Shown piece after piece: positions 1 through 4,029 of a stretch of 6,736 nt of DNA. Every line of letters begins with the position of its first letter. The first letter of the stretch is position 1. The notes below the pieces were generated by a model that did no database searches, was not told the origin of the DNA, and saw nothing but the letters and a program-made list of their open reading frames with translations. The stretch lies in assembly GCA_002421565.1 (NCBI GenBank), contig DIKC01000059.1:1-6736 (forward strand), written 5' to 3'. The position numbers and the translations under genes are program-made. This DNA comes from Desulfobulbaceae bacterium UBA5628 (GTDB lineage Bacteria > Desulfobacterota > Desulfobulbia > Desulfobulbales > Desulfurivibrionaceae).

Positions 1-1
1 G

Positions 2-100
2 TCCGGCTTCCGCCGGAATATGCACCCTCGCCCCGGCGGGATAAACGTGGGTGCAAGCTCGATGCGCTGGACTGCATAGGATGCCGCCTGCGGCGGCGGG
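2..100. repeat. Cluster of short GC-rich inverted repeats, no gene
   Basis: This gene-free left edge holds three perfect short dyads. TCCGGC/GCCGGA lies at 2-7 and 12-17. TGCACCC/GGGTGCA lies at 21-27 and 49-55. GCCGCC/GGCGGC lies at 83-88 and 92-97 around a 3-nt loop. None is followed by a convincing T-tract on either strand, so they are not clear terminators, although they lie downstream of the minus-strand toxin-antitoxin operon. They may be extragenic palindromes. Confidence 0.4.
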
Positions 101-108
101 CTTAATTC

Positions 109-146
109 TTCCCCCCTCACCCGCTGGGGGTGAGGCGAGGGGGGAA
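109..146. repeat. Nested palindrome (REP-like), possible 3' end structure of the toxin-antitoxin operon
   Basis: Outer arms TTCCCCCCTC (109-118) and GAGGGGGGAA (137-146) are perfect 10-bp complements. Inner arms CCTCACCC (115-122) and GGGTGAGG (128-135) form a competing perfect 8-bp hairpin with a 5-nt loop. It starts 5 bases past the antitoxin stop. Read on the minus strand it is not followed by a run of T, so factor-independent termination is not well supported. Interspersed REP-like elements in proteobacteria often look like this, but that assignment is inference. Confidence 0.5.
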
Positions 147-150
147 AAAT

Positions 151-543
151 TTATTGTTTTTGCGGTTCAAGAGCCGGGACCAGATCATCCATGTCGCATT
201 CCAGGGCGCGGGCGAGCTTGCCGAGCAATTCCACACTGGGCGAACGCTTCCCCTGTTCCACCTGGGAAAGGGCCGCCGCCGATACATCGCAGAGCTTTCC
301 GAGGGTCGCAAGAGTAAAACCGCGATATTCACGCCAGACCCGCAAAGGATGTTCATCAGTGCAGAGCCGATCAACAAATTCAGCGGGGAAGGTTTCCTCG
401 CCGGCCGCAATCGCCGCCGAGGCGCTGCGGGCGTCGCAAATATCCTCAAGCTCTTCCATGCGTACAAGCATGGATTTCAGTTCCTCGTAGGGAATAACAG
501 CGTACTCCGGGACGCCGTTTTGCTCGATAACTTGGACCTTCAT
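151..543 (-). CDS. Antitoxin of a type II toxin-antitoxin pair, Xre-family helix-turn-helix with Phd/RelB-like N-terminus
   Basis: 130 residues. It should bind and neutralise the RelE-type toxin encoded just upstream and repress their shared promoter. Residues about 66-121 form an Xre/HTH_3 domain, recognisable by the run [26 protein letters not shown], and [16 protein letters not shown]. Residues about 1-40 ([21 protein letters not shown]) resemble the short beta-alpha start of Phd/YefM/RelB antitoxins, so the protein looks like a composite of a toxin-grip segment and a DNA-binding domain. An upstream in-frame ATG at 672 would give 173 residues, but most of that extension lies inside the toxin gene. 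The ATG at 543 follows an AAGGGGGGA ribosome site and overlaps the toxin stop (ATGA), which indicates translational coupling. The family role is established; the partner is inferred from the overlap. Confidence 0.88.
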   Translation of the reverse strand: MKVQVIEQNGVPEYAVIPYEELKSMLVRMEELEDICDARSASAAIAAGEETFPAEFVDRLCTDEHPLRVWREYRGFTLATLGKLCDVSAAALSQVEQGKRSPSVELLGKLARALECDMDDLVPALEPQKQ

Positions 544-797
544 TTGTAAACATCCCCCCTTGAGCCAATTTTGATCACCAGAATTACAAGCTGATCGTCG
601 CGTACTTCGCAAATCGCCCGCCAACTCCCAACACGCAGTCGCCAAAAAGCCGTTCCATGCAATGGTTTCCAATCGCCTCGGTAAGCCGCCGGATCGGAAG
701 CCAAAATGGAAAGCTCGGCACCGATCTTGGCTGCAATACCCTTCGGCATTTTGAGCTTCGCTTTGAGAGCCTGTTTGCTGTAGCGCGGTTCATACAT
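540..797 (-). CDS. RelE/ParE-superfamily toxin (probable ribosome-dependent mRNA interferase)
   Basis: 85 residues, the usual size for RelE toxins. RelE proteins cleave mRNA in the ribosomal A site when their antitoxin is lost. The pattern is typical: helical start [20 protein letters not shown], central [26 protein letters not shown], and C-terminal SRGDVYK. By comparison with E. coli RelE, basic residues R53/R55, R60 and R80 and the C-terminal tyrosine Y84 fill the positions of the known catalytic residues, so the toxin looks active. The common IGHR motif reads IGSR here. The toxin precedes its antitoxin, the reverse of the classical relBE order, and the two overlap by 4 bases. The start at 797 is preferred because it opens the conserved frame. 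The next ATG at 793 is in another frame. No Shine-Dalgarno is evident, which fits a leaderless message. Confidence 0.9.
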   Translation of the reverse strand: MYEPRYSKQALKAKLKMPKGIAAKIGAELSILASDPAAYRGDWKPLHGTAFWRLRVGSWRAICEVRDDQLVILVIKIGSRGDVYK

Positions 798-803
798 GAT
801 GAT

Positions 804-832
804 ATTGTAACTAAGAGTTAAGGCAATGGCAA
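804..832 (-). promoter_or_regulatory. Sigma70-type promoter of the toxin-antitoxin operon
   Basis: On the minus strand a -35 box TTGCCA (832-827) and a -10 box TACAAT (809-804) each match the consensus at five of six bases and are separated by exactly 17 bp. The -10 box ends only 6 bases before the toxin ATG at 797, so transcription would begin at or next to the start codon. Confidence 0.65.
808..820. promoter_or_regulatory. Putative antitoxin operator palindrome
   Basis: TAACT-AAG-AGTTA is a perfect 5-bp inverted repeat in the promoter spacer, touching the -10 box. Type II antitoxins usually repress their own operon by binding such dyads, so the site is well placed for autoregulation. The protein assignment is inference. 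Confidence 0.5.
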
Positions 833-845
833 TAATCTTTTAACT

Positions 846-922
846 TGTATCGCCCCCCTGGAAATGAGTTTCACCCCCCCCTGGAAATGGGTTTCACCCC
901 CCCCTGGAAATACATTTCACCC
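846..922. repeat. Three 23-bp tandem dyad repeats with C-runs, possibly a relic of an IS21-family end
   Basis: The unit begins TGGAAATGAGTTTCAC and ends in a run of C. Copies start at 859, 882 and 905, exactly 23 bp apart. Copies 1 and 2 differ at one base; copy 3 has ACA in place of GAG/GGG. Each copy has internal dyad symmetry, GAAA(T)..(A)TTTC, and copy 3 is the most symmetric. IS21-family elements carry multiple terminal repeats of this size joined by C or G runs, with tips beginning TG, and TGTATCG occurs at 846. No transposase gene follows, so if this is an IS end it stands alone. Iterons or multi-site operators are alternatives. Confidence 0.6.
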
Positions 923-1038
923 TAACCATCATCTTAGAACCACCAACTAAACCATCAAGAGAACCACCACCACCACCACCCAACCCCCTCCTCCTGGATC
1001 AGGGGTGACGGCGATGCGGTTGCATGGGAACACGGAAA
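923..1038. other. Gene-free, strand-asymmetric spacer with an ACC microsatellite
   Basis: This forms the core of the gene-free stretch 798-1116. From 923 to about 985 the plus strand has almost no G and includes (ACC)6 at 963-980 within a longer CCA-rich tract. The opposite strand is therefore a GGT repeat with possible two-tier quadruplex character. From 1005 a short open frame runs rightwards, but it has no ribosome site or family resemblance. I see no convincing gene here. Confidence 0.5.
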
Positions 1039-1058
1039 GGGCGGCCTGGTGGCCGCCC
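1039..1058 (-). terminator. Probable terminator of the repressor/membrane-protein operon
   Basis: GGGCGGCC (1039-1046) and GGCCGCCC (1051-1058) are perfect 8-bp arms around a 4-nt loop. Read on the minus strand, the hairpin lies about 60 bases past the stop at 1117 and is followed by TTTCCGTGTT, a weak T-tract. Factor-independent termination is plausible but not strong. Confidence 0.45.
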
Positions 1059-1116
1059 GGTGGTGGGTGGGTTTTTAAGGTTTTGAAGGAGGGAACAACG
1101 GGAGGAAAAGGGACGG

Positions 1117-1542
1117 TTATTGGTCGGCGCTGCCGGGATCAACGTCTGTTGGCATGGACCCCTGGCTGGCATAAAAAGAAGAAAACCTTTCTTTCAGTTT
1201 TATCCGGAAAAGCTCACCCAAAAGAGTGTTGGTCGCTTCTATTTCCAGGTTGATCAGAGTGATTTTTTGGTGATTCTTGGCGCCGAAATAAACAGCGACC
1301 AAAGCGCCAAGGATCAGTAGCAAACTTACCCGCGATGATAGGGTGACCGCAAACGTCATCAAGACCCCAAAAGCCGCTACCAGAATCACTCGCCAATCTT
1401 TCATCCCTTTTGCCCTGATCAGCTCGACCTGGTGTTGGTGAAGTCGGTGGATGTAGTAATCCGCCTTGCCGCTTCCTGTGTGGTTTTCATCCAGGATTTC
1501 ATCCGGTCTTTTGAAACCATCACTGGTTGCAGTTTTTTCCAT
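1117..1542 (-). CDS. Small two-helix membrane protein of unknown function
   Basis: 141 residues; no family recognised. A soluble, partly helical N-terminus (1-49) is followed by two adjacent hydrophobic segments, about 51-68 (RVILVAAFGVLMTFAVTL) and 71-88 (RVSLLLILGALVAVYFGA). They are joined by only a couple of residues, so they form a helical hairpin with both ends on the same side, probably the cytoplasm. A charged helical tail (about 89-122) precedes a polar end. The gene begins 2 bases after the stop of the repressor gene. Its GGGAG ribosome site lies across that stop with a 6-nt gap to ATG, so the two are co-transcribed. This pairing suggests a repressor accessory or surface/immunity role, but the sequence does not show which. 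It is AT-richer than the plus-strand operon. Confidence 0.75.
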   Translation of the reverse strand: MEKTATSDGFKRPDEILDENHTGSGKADYYIHRLHQHQVELIRAKGMKDWRVILVAAFGVLMTFAVTLSSRVSLLLILGALVAVYFGAKNHQKITLINLEIEATNTLLGELFRIKLKERFSSFYASQGSMPTDVDPGSADQ

Positions 1543-1544
1543 GG

Positions 1545-2030
1545 CTATCTCCCTTTGATTGTTTCAATGAGTAGTCTGAACTTATCCGATAACCTCTCCT
1601 GGATGCTTTTCTTCTCAAGTTGTTGGCCAATCGCCTTTCTCAAGGACTGGTTCTCAAAAGCTTCTTCGTAGAGGATCGTGATGGTGTTTGCTTTTTGGCG
1701 AGCTGTAAGGCGGATGTTCTTCCGCTCTTCGTGGTCTATCACGATGTGGATAGCCATCTCCAAAAGCTCTCTGTCAAGTTCACCGGACTTTTTGAGGTCA
1801 GATAACAGCATTGGGCCTTCGCCCAGCAAAAGCCACATCGGACTAACATCGCAGTCGGTGCAGATTTTTTTAAGCAAACTAGCTTCAGGAGTTCTTTCGC
1901 CAGATTCATAACGAATTACGGTATTACGCCCCAACGCGAAACGATTCCCGAAATCAACTTGACTTTCTTCTCCACGCACCTTTTTTAGTCTGTCGCCCAA
2001 CTCATTGTTGTCGTTATGTTTTTTTGCCAT
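1545..2030 (-). CDS. Xre/CI-like helix-turn-helix repressor
   Basis: 161 residues. The N-terminal domain (about 10-75) is a phage-repressor type helix-turn-helix: LGDRLKKVRGEESQVDFGNR, then GRNTVIRYESGERTPEASLLKKIC, ending VSPMWLLLGEGPM, the typical close of this family. The C-terminal half (about 80-161) is charged and helical. It shows no serine-lysine S24/LexA peptidase motifs, so self-cleavage after DNA damage is unlikely and release would need another signal. An upstream in-frame ATG at 2099 would add 23 residues that lie in the control region and read unlike protein; ATG 2030, beginning MAKKHNDNNELG, fits the family. Its own ribosome site is weak (GGA about 10 nt upstream). It faces the plus-strand operon starting at 2134 and probably controls both promoters. 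Specificity cannot be read from the sequence. Confidence 0.88.
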   Translation of the reverse strand: MAKKHNDNNELGDRLKKVRGEESQVDFGNRFALGRNTVIRYESGERTPEASLLKKICTDCDVSPMWLLLGEGPMLLSDLKKSGELDRELLEMAIHIVIDHEERKNIRLTARQKANTITILYEEAFENQSLRKAIGQQLEKKSIQERLSDKFRLLIETIKGR

Positions 2031-2133
2031 TAGAAAATATCCATAAAAAATGGTTGCAAAAGTTACCGTATGGGTGCTATTGTTGCCGGACAAGATCATA
2101 TTGCACGCTCAGTATACTATGTAGGAGGTTACA
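2031..2133. promoter_or_regulatory. Divergent control region between repressor and excisionase-like gene
   Basis: The rightward promoter has a -10 box TATACT at 2113-2118 but no good -35 box at 16-18 bp, so it may need an activator. AGGAGG at 2123-2128 lies 5 nt before ATG 2134 and is an ideal ribosome site. Leftward, TTGCAA (2060-2055) could be a -35 box for the repressor, with a poor -10 box near 2034-2039. Candidate operators are CCAT-AAAAA-ATGG (2041-2053, perfect 4-bp arms) and the imperfect dyad GGTTGCAAAAGTTACC (2052-2067). Confidence 0.5.
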
Positions 2134-2415
2134 ATGACAAACAAAATGGCCACCGATCTAGATCGCCTCGTCCCCTTGGGGATGGCGGCCGAGGCCACCA
2201 GCATCCCACTGCCGACGTGGCGGGCCTGGGCCTCAAAACGCCAAACCCCTATACCGATTGTGCGAGTTGGGACATTATTGCGTGTTCGGATGTCTGATAT
2301 TGCTCGTCTGATCGCCGGCGAGATCACCACCCCGCCCAAGAAGCGGCGGGGCCGGCCAAGGAAAGCGGATGTCGTGGCCCGAGAGCGGGCCGAGGCGGCG
2401 GCCCAAGGAGAATAG
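2134..2415 (+). CDS. AlpA/excisionase-like DNA-binding protein with AT-hook
   Basis: 93 residues. Residues about 11-60 read as a MerR/excisionase-type winged helix-turn-helix: LVPLGMAAEATSIPLPTWRAW, then PIPIVRVGTLLRVRMSDIARLIAG, the usual wing and the 'RV..SDI..LI' end of AlpA/Xis-like proteins. Residues 71-77 (RRGRPRK, preceded by KK) match the AT-hook core GRP flanked by basic residues, which grips the minor groove of AT-rich DNA; this is unusual as a tail here. The last residues are Ala/Glu-rich. It is the first gene of the rightward operon, with a near-perfect AGGAGG site, and ends 3 bases before the next start. A role in excision, or as transcriptional activator of the element, is inferred from fold and position. 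Confidence 0.75.
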   Translation: MTNKMATDLDRLVPLGMAAEATSIPLPTWRAWASKRQTPIPIVRVGTLLRVRMSDIARLIAGEITTPPKKRRGRPRKADVVARERAEAAAQGE

Positions 2416-2418
2416 GGA

Positions 2419-3147
2419 GTGTCCATCCGGCTCATGTCCATGGCCTGGTCGCTCGATTTGCCAGCTCCCCGCAAGCTCGTGATGCTAAAGCTTGCCGACC
2501 ATGCCAGCGATGACGGGGTGTGCTGGCCAGCCCTGGACTATATCGCCGCCCACTGCGGGATGTCCCGCCGGATGGTCATGATCCATATCCATGCGCTCTG
2601 CGCGGCTGGCCTGGTCAGCCGAGAGCCTAGATATGATAGCCGGGGCGGTCAGAGTAGTAATCTATATCATTTGCATTTTTCCTCACCCTCATCGCCTCCG
2701 TCTGCATCGCCAGACCCGCCTCAGGCCCCGCCCGATGATCCTGGGCCGACCGTGTCGGCATCTGACACGGATACCGGCACCACGGCCCACCTGTCCGCCC
2801 CCGACGAGGTGGCGGAGTACGTCCGCCTGGCGGCGCAATACGGCCGCCCCGAGGAACAACCAAGTACCCCGGCCGGCCTGAGGCGGTATCTCCGGCGGGT
2901 CGGCCTGACAATCGAACATCGCGAGCAGATGGCGGCATGGCGGGCTGAGGAGGCCGCCCGGTCGGTGGATGACAACGCGGTGGATGTCTCCCTGTCGAGT
3001 TCCGACCGGGACGATCCGCCGCCAGATGAGCCGGCCGTCTGGCGGACGGCTCGGGAGCATTTGCGGGCTGGGATGCCGCCGAATATCTACGATTATGGAT
3101 CGCTCCCCTGCGTTGCCTGCGGGAGGATGGCCAGACCCTGGAACTAA
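2419..3147 (+). CDS. Replication-initiator-like HTH_36 protein, truncated by a frameshift
   Basis: 242 residues as read. Start GTG 2419 follows AAGGAG (2405-2410) by 8 nt and lies 3 bases after the preceding stop; ATGs at 2434 and 2440 are alternatives. Residues about 10-88 form an HTH_36 winged helix typical of phage and plasmid replication proteins: PAPRKLVMLKLADHASDDG, CWPALDYIAAHCGMSRRMV, LCAAGLVSREP, GGQSSNLYHL. A Pro/Ser/Asp-rich linker (about 88-125) leads to a helical segment (about 127-182). Residues 207-225 (VWRTAREHLRAGMPPNIYD) begin a DnaA N-terminal-like domain. After that the frame goes wrong and ends in YGSLPCVACGRMARPWN, while the domain continues in the -1 frame to 3275. One missing base near 3091-3096 explains it. 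The intact form would be about 285 residues. The likely role is initiating or loading replication of the element; that is inference. Confidence 0.8.
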   Translation: MSIRLMSMAWSLDLPAPRKLVMLKLADHASDDGVCWPALDYIAAHCGMSRRMVMIHIHALCAAGLVSREPRYDSRGGQSSNLYHLHFSSPSSPPSASPDPPQAPPDDPGPTVSASDTDTGTTAHLSAPDEVAEYVRLAAQYGRPEEQPSTPAGLRRYLRRVGLTIEHREQMAAWRAEEAARSVDDNAVDVSLSSSDRDDPPPDEPAVWRTAREHLRAGMPPNIYDYGSLPCVACGRMARPWN

Positions 3148-3275
3148 CCGGCCCCGACCGTTTCTTCTGCTCCTGGGTGGCGGAAAATTATCTTTCCCAG
3201 ATCCAGGCCGCCTTGGCCAGCACCGGCCACCCCAGCCTCCAAATCCATCTGCGGGCGGGGCCAGGGCCTCCATAG
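3093..3275 (+). pseudogene. Detached DnaA N-terminal-like domain, -1 frame continuation of the initiator-like gene
   Basis: Sixty codons in the -1 frame relative to the preceding gene, with no start of their own. The peptide begins LWIAPLRCLREDGQTLELTG and goes on to PDRFFCSWVAENYLSQIQAAL, IHLRAGPGPP and a TAG stop. This is the DnaA domain I pattern: 'W..PL', a hydrophobic strand before 'P.RF...W(V/I)..NYL..I..AL', then a final strand. Joined to VWRTAREHLRAGMPPNIYD of the upstream frame it makes a continuous domain. DnaA domain I mediates self-association and helicase contact. The frame is blocked by TGA at 3027-3029, so the switch must occur between 3030 and 3147; homology places it at 3091-3096. 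It could be a mutation, a sequencing error or, less likely, recoding. Confidence 0.7.
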
Positions 3276-3364
3276 CGGGCGGCCGATGTGATTATGCCTG
3301 CCGCGTGGCTTGGTTGCGCGGACTAATTTCCCCACCAGACTTAACTACTGGATAAAACACGGAA

Positions 3365-3808
3365 ATGAGCAAAGAAAAACCCTCCACATTGCGACGAGCC
3401 TGGCAGGGACGAGCCTGGCAGGATTGGCAACGGGGCGTCGAGATACATGACCGCTGGCGATATGTTCGCCGCGCCGAGGGCTGGATGCCCTGGGGGATCA
3501 CCTTCCGAGTATGGGGGGTGCGGCTGGCCGAAATAGTCAGCCTGATAGTTACCGGCCGGGACATGCTGGATGCCGAGATGCGGCAATATGCCCGGCTGCC
3601 GGCGGATGACTGGCGCGGCAAGCTGATGAGGGAGGCGCTGTTCTGGATCGCCCAGGGCGACACGCCGGATGCTCTGGATGCGCGAGAAAGGCTGGGATAT
3701 TGCTGGGGTCTTGGGATCGGCGGCCAATGTCGAGAGCAGGCCGCCGCGTGGTGGTTCTGGAGGGTGGTGGGAGAAAGGCTAGACGTCTCGCGTATTACGA
3801 AGGCTTAA
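3365..3808 (+). CDS. Tryptophan-rich basic protein of unknown function
   Basis: 147 residues; I do not recognise a family. It holds 13 tryptophans, including WWFW at 129-132, and many arginines. There is no signal peptide, and the hydrophobic stretch around 52-63 is too short for a sure membrane helix. Near the N-terminus the sequence RAWQ-G-RAWQ comes from a perfect 15-bp tandem duplication (3393-3422). A helical middle (about 66-97) and the end REQAAAWWFWRVVGERL look amphipathic. The ribosome site is poor (GGA about 11 nt before, or GGAA touching the ATG). It lies about 90 bases after the initiator-like gene on the same strand and has the same GC-rich codon use, so it is probably in the same operon. 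Alternatives: a conserved accessory protein of the element, or a small nucleic-acid binding protein. Its length and clean coding pattern support a real gene. Confidence 0.65.
   Translation: MSKEKPSTLRRAWQGRAWQDWQRGVEIHDRWRYVRRAEGWMPWGITFRVWGVRLAEIVSLIVTGRDMLDAEMRQYARLPADDWRGKLMREALFWIAQGDTPDALDARERLGYCWGLGIGGQCREQAAAWWFWRVVGERLDVSRITKA
3393..3422 (+). repeat. Perfect 15-bp tandem duplication inside a coding region
   Basis: GACGAGCCTGGCAGG occurs twice without a gap (3393-3407 and 3408-3422). Fifteen bases keep the frame, adding five residues (RAWQG/RAWQD). It looks like a recent slippage event. Confidence 0.9.
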
Positions 3809-3976
3809 AGAAAGAACCCTGGATGTTGGGTATTCGACACCGCTTAACTCCTCCGGCTCAAGCGGCGTAATCGAGCCATTCTTGACCCCTCGCCCTAGGA
3901 GCCAACAAAAAGCAAGGAAAAAGGCCGGCAGACCAAAGACCGGACTAAAGAAAAAATCAAACAGCAGTTCAAGCAT
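3779..3976 (-). CDS. Possible small single-pass membrane protein
   Basis: 65 residues, no family recognised. Residues about 4-28 (LLFDFFFSPVFGLPAFFLAF, then CWLLG) form one hydrophobic helix, followed by a polar tail. The argument for a real gene is the start: ATG 3976 is preceded by AAGGAGG with a 7-nt gap, a full anti-SD match. Further upstream on the minus strand TAAAAT (about 4013-4008) could be a -10 box. Against it: the length is short, the 3' end overlaps the plus-strand gene by 30 bases, and the tail is low in recognisable structure. It would be divergent from traG, with starts 53 bases apart, sharing control sequence with it. If it is not translated, 3809-4029 is an untranslated leader of traG with no other gene that I can see. 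Confidence 0.42.
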   Translation of the reverse strand: MLELLFDFFFSPVFGLPAFFLAFCWLLGRGVKNGSITPLEPEELSGVEYPTSRVLSLSLRNTRDV

Positions 3977-4016
3977 GGCAAATCCTCCTTATGGGAATTT
4001 AACTTCATTTTAGATC

Positions 4017-4021
4017 GAGGG
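4017..4021 (+). promoter_or_regulatory. Ribosome binding site of traG
   Basis: GAGGG lies 8 nt before ATG 4030. It favours this start over the in-frame ATG at 4138, which has no such site and would remove the signal peptide. Confidence 0.6.
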
Positions 4022-4029
4022 CCGCGAAA

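Noticed and set aside
130..549. 139-residue plus-strand open frame over the antitoxin
   Set aside because: Shadow of the antitoxin gene, whose frame shows a clear Xre domain.
859..922. CRISPR-like array of three repeats
   Set aside because: The copies are contiguous 23-bp units with no unique spacers and no cas genes nearby.
1005..1253. 82-residue plus-strand open frame
   Set aside because: It spans the terminator hairpin and the 3' end of the membrane-protein gene, with no ribosome site and low-complexity Gly/Trp content.
1545..2030. LexA/CI-type self-cleaving repressor
   Set aside because: The C-terminal half has no S24 peptidase serine or lysine motifs; it is helical and charged.
3030..3147. 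Programmed -1 frameshift in the initiator-like gene
   Set aside because: No X XXY YYZ slippery heptamer is seen in the window where the switch must occur. A one-base loss or sequencing error fits better, although recoding is not excluded.
2689..3273. 194-residue minus-strand open frame
   Set aside because: Antisense shadow of the HTH_36 gene in GC-rich DNA; Arg/Gly/Pro-rich with no domain pattern.
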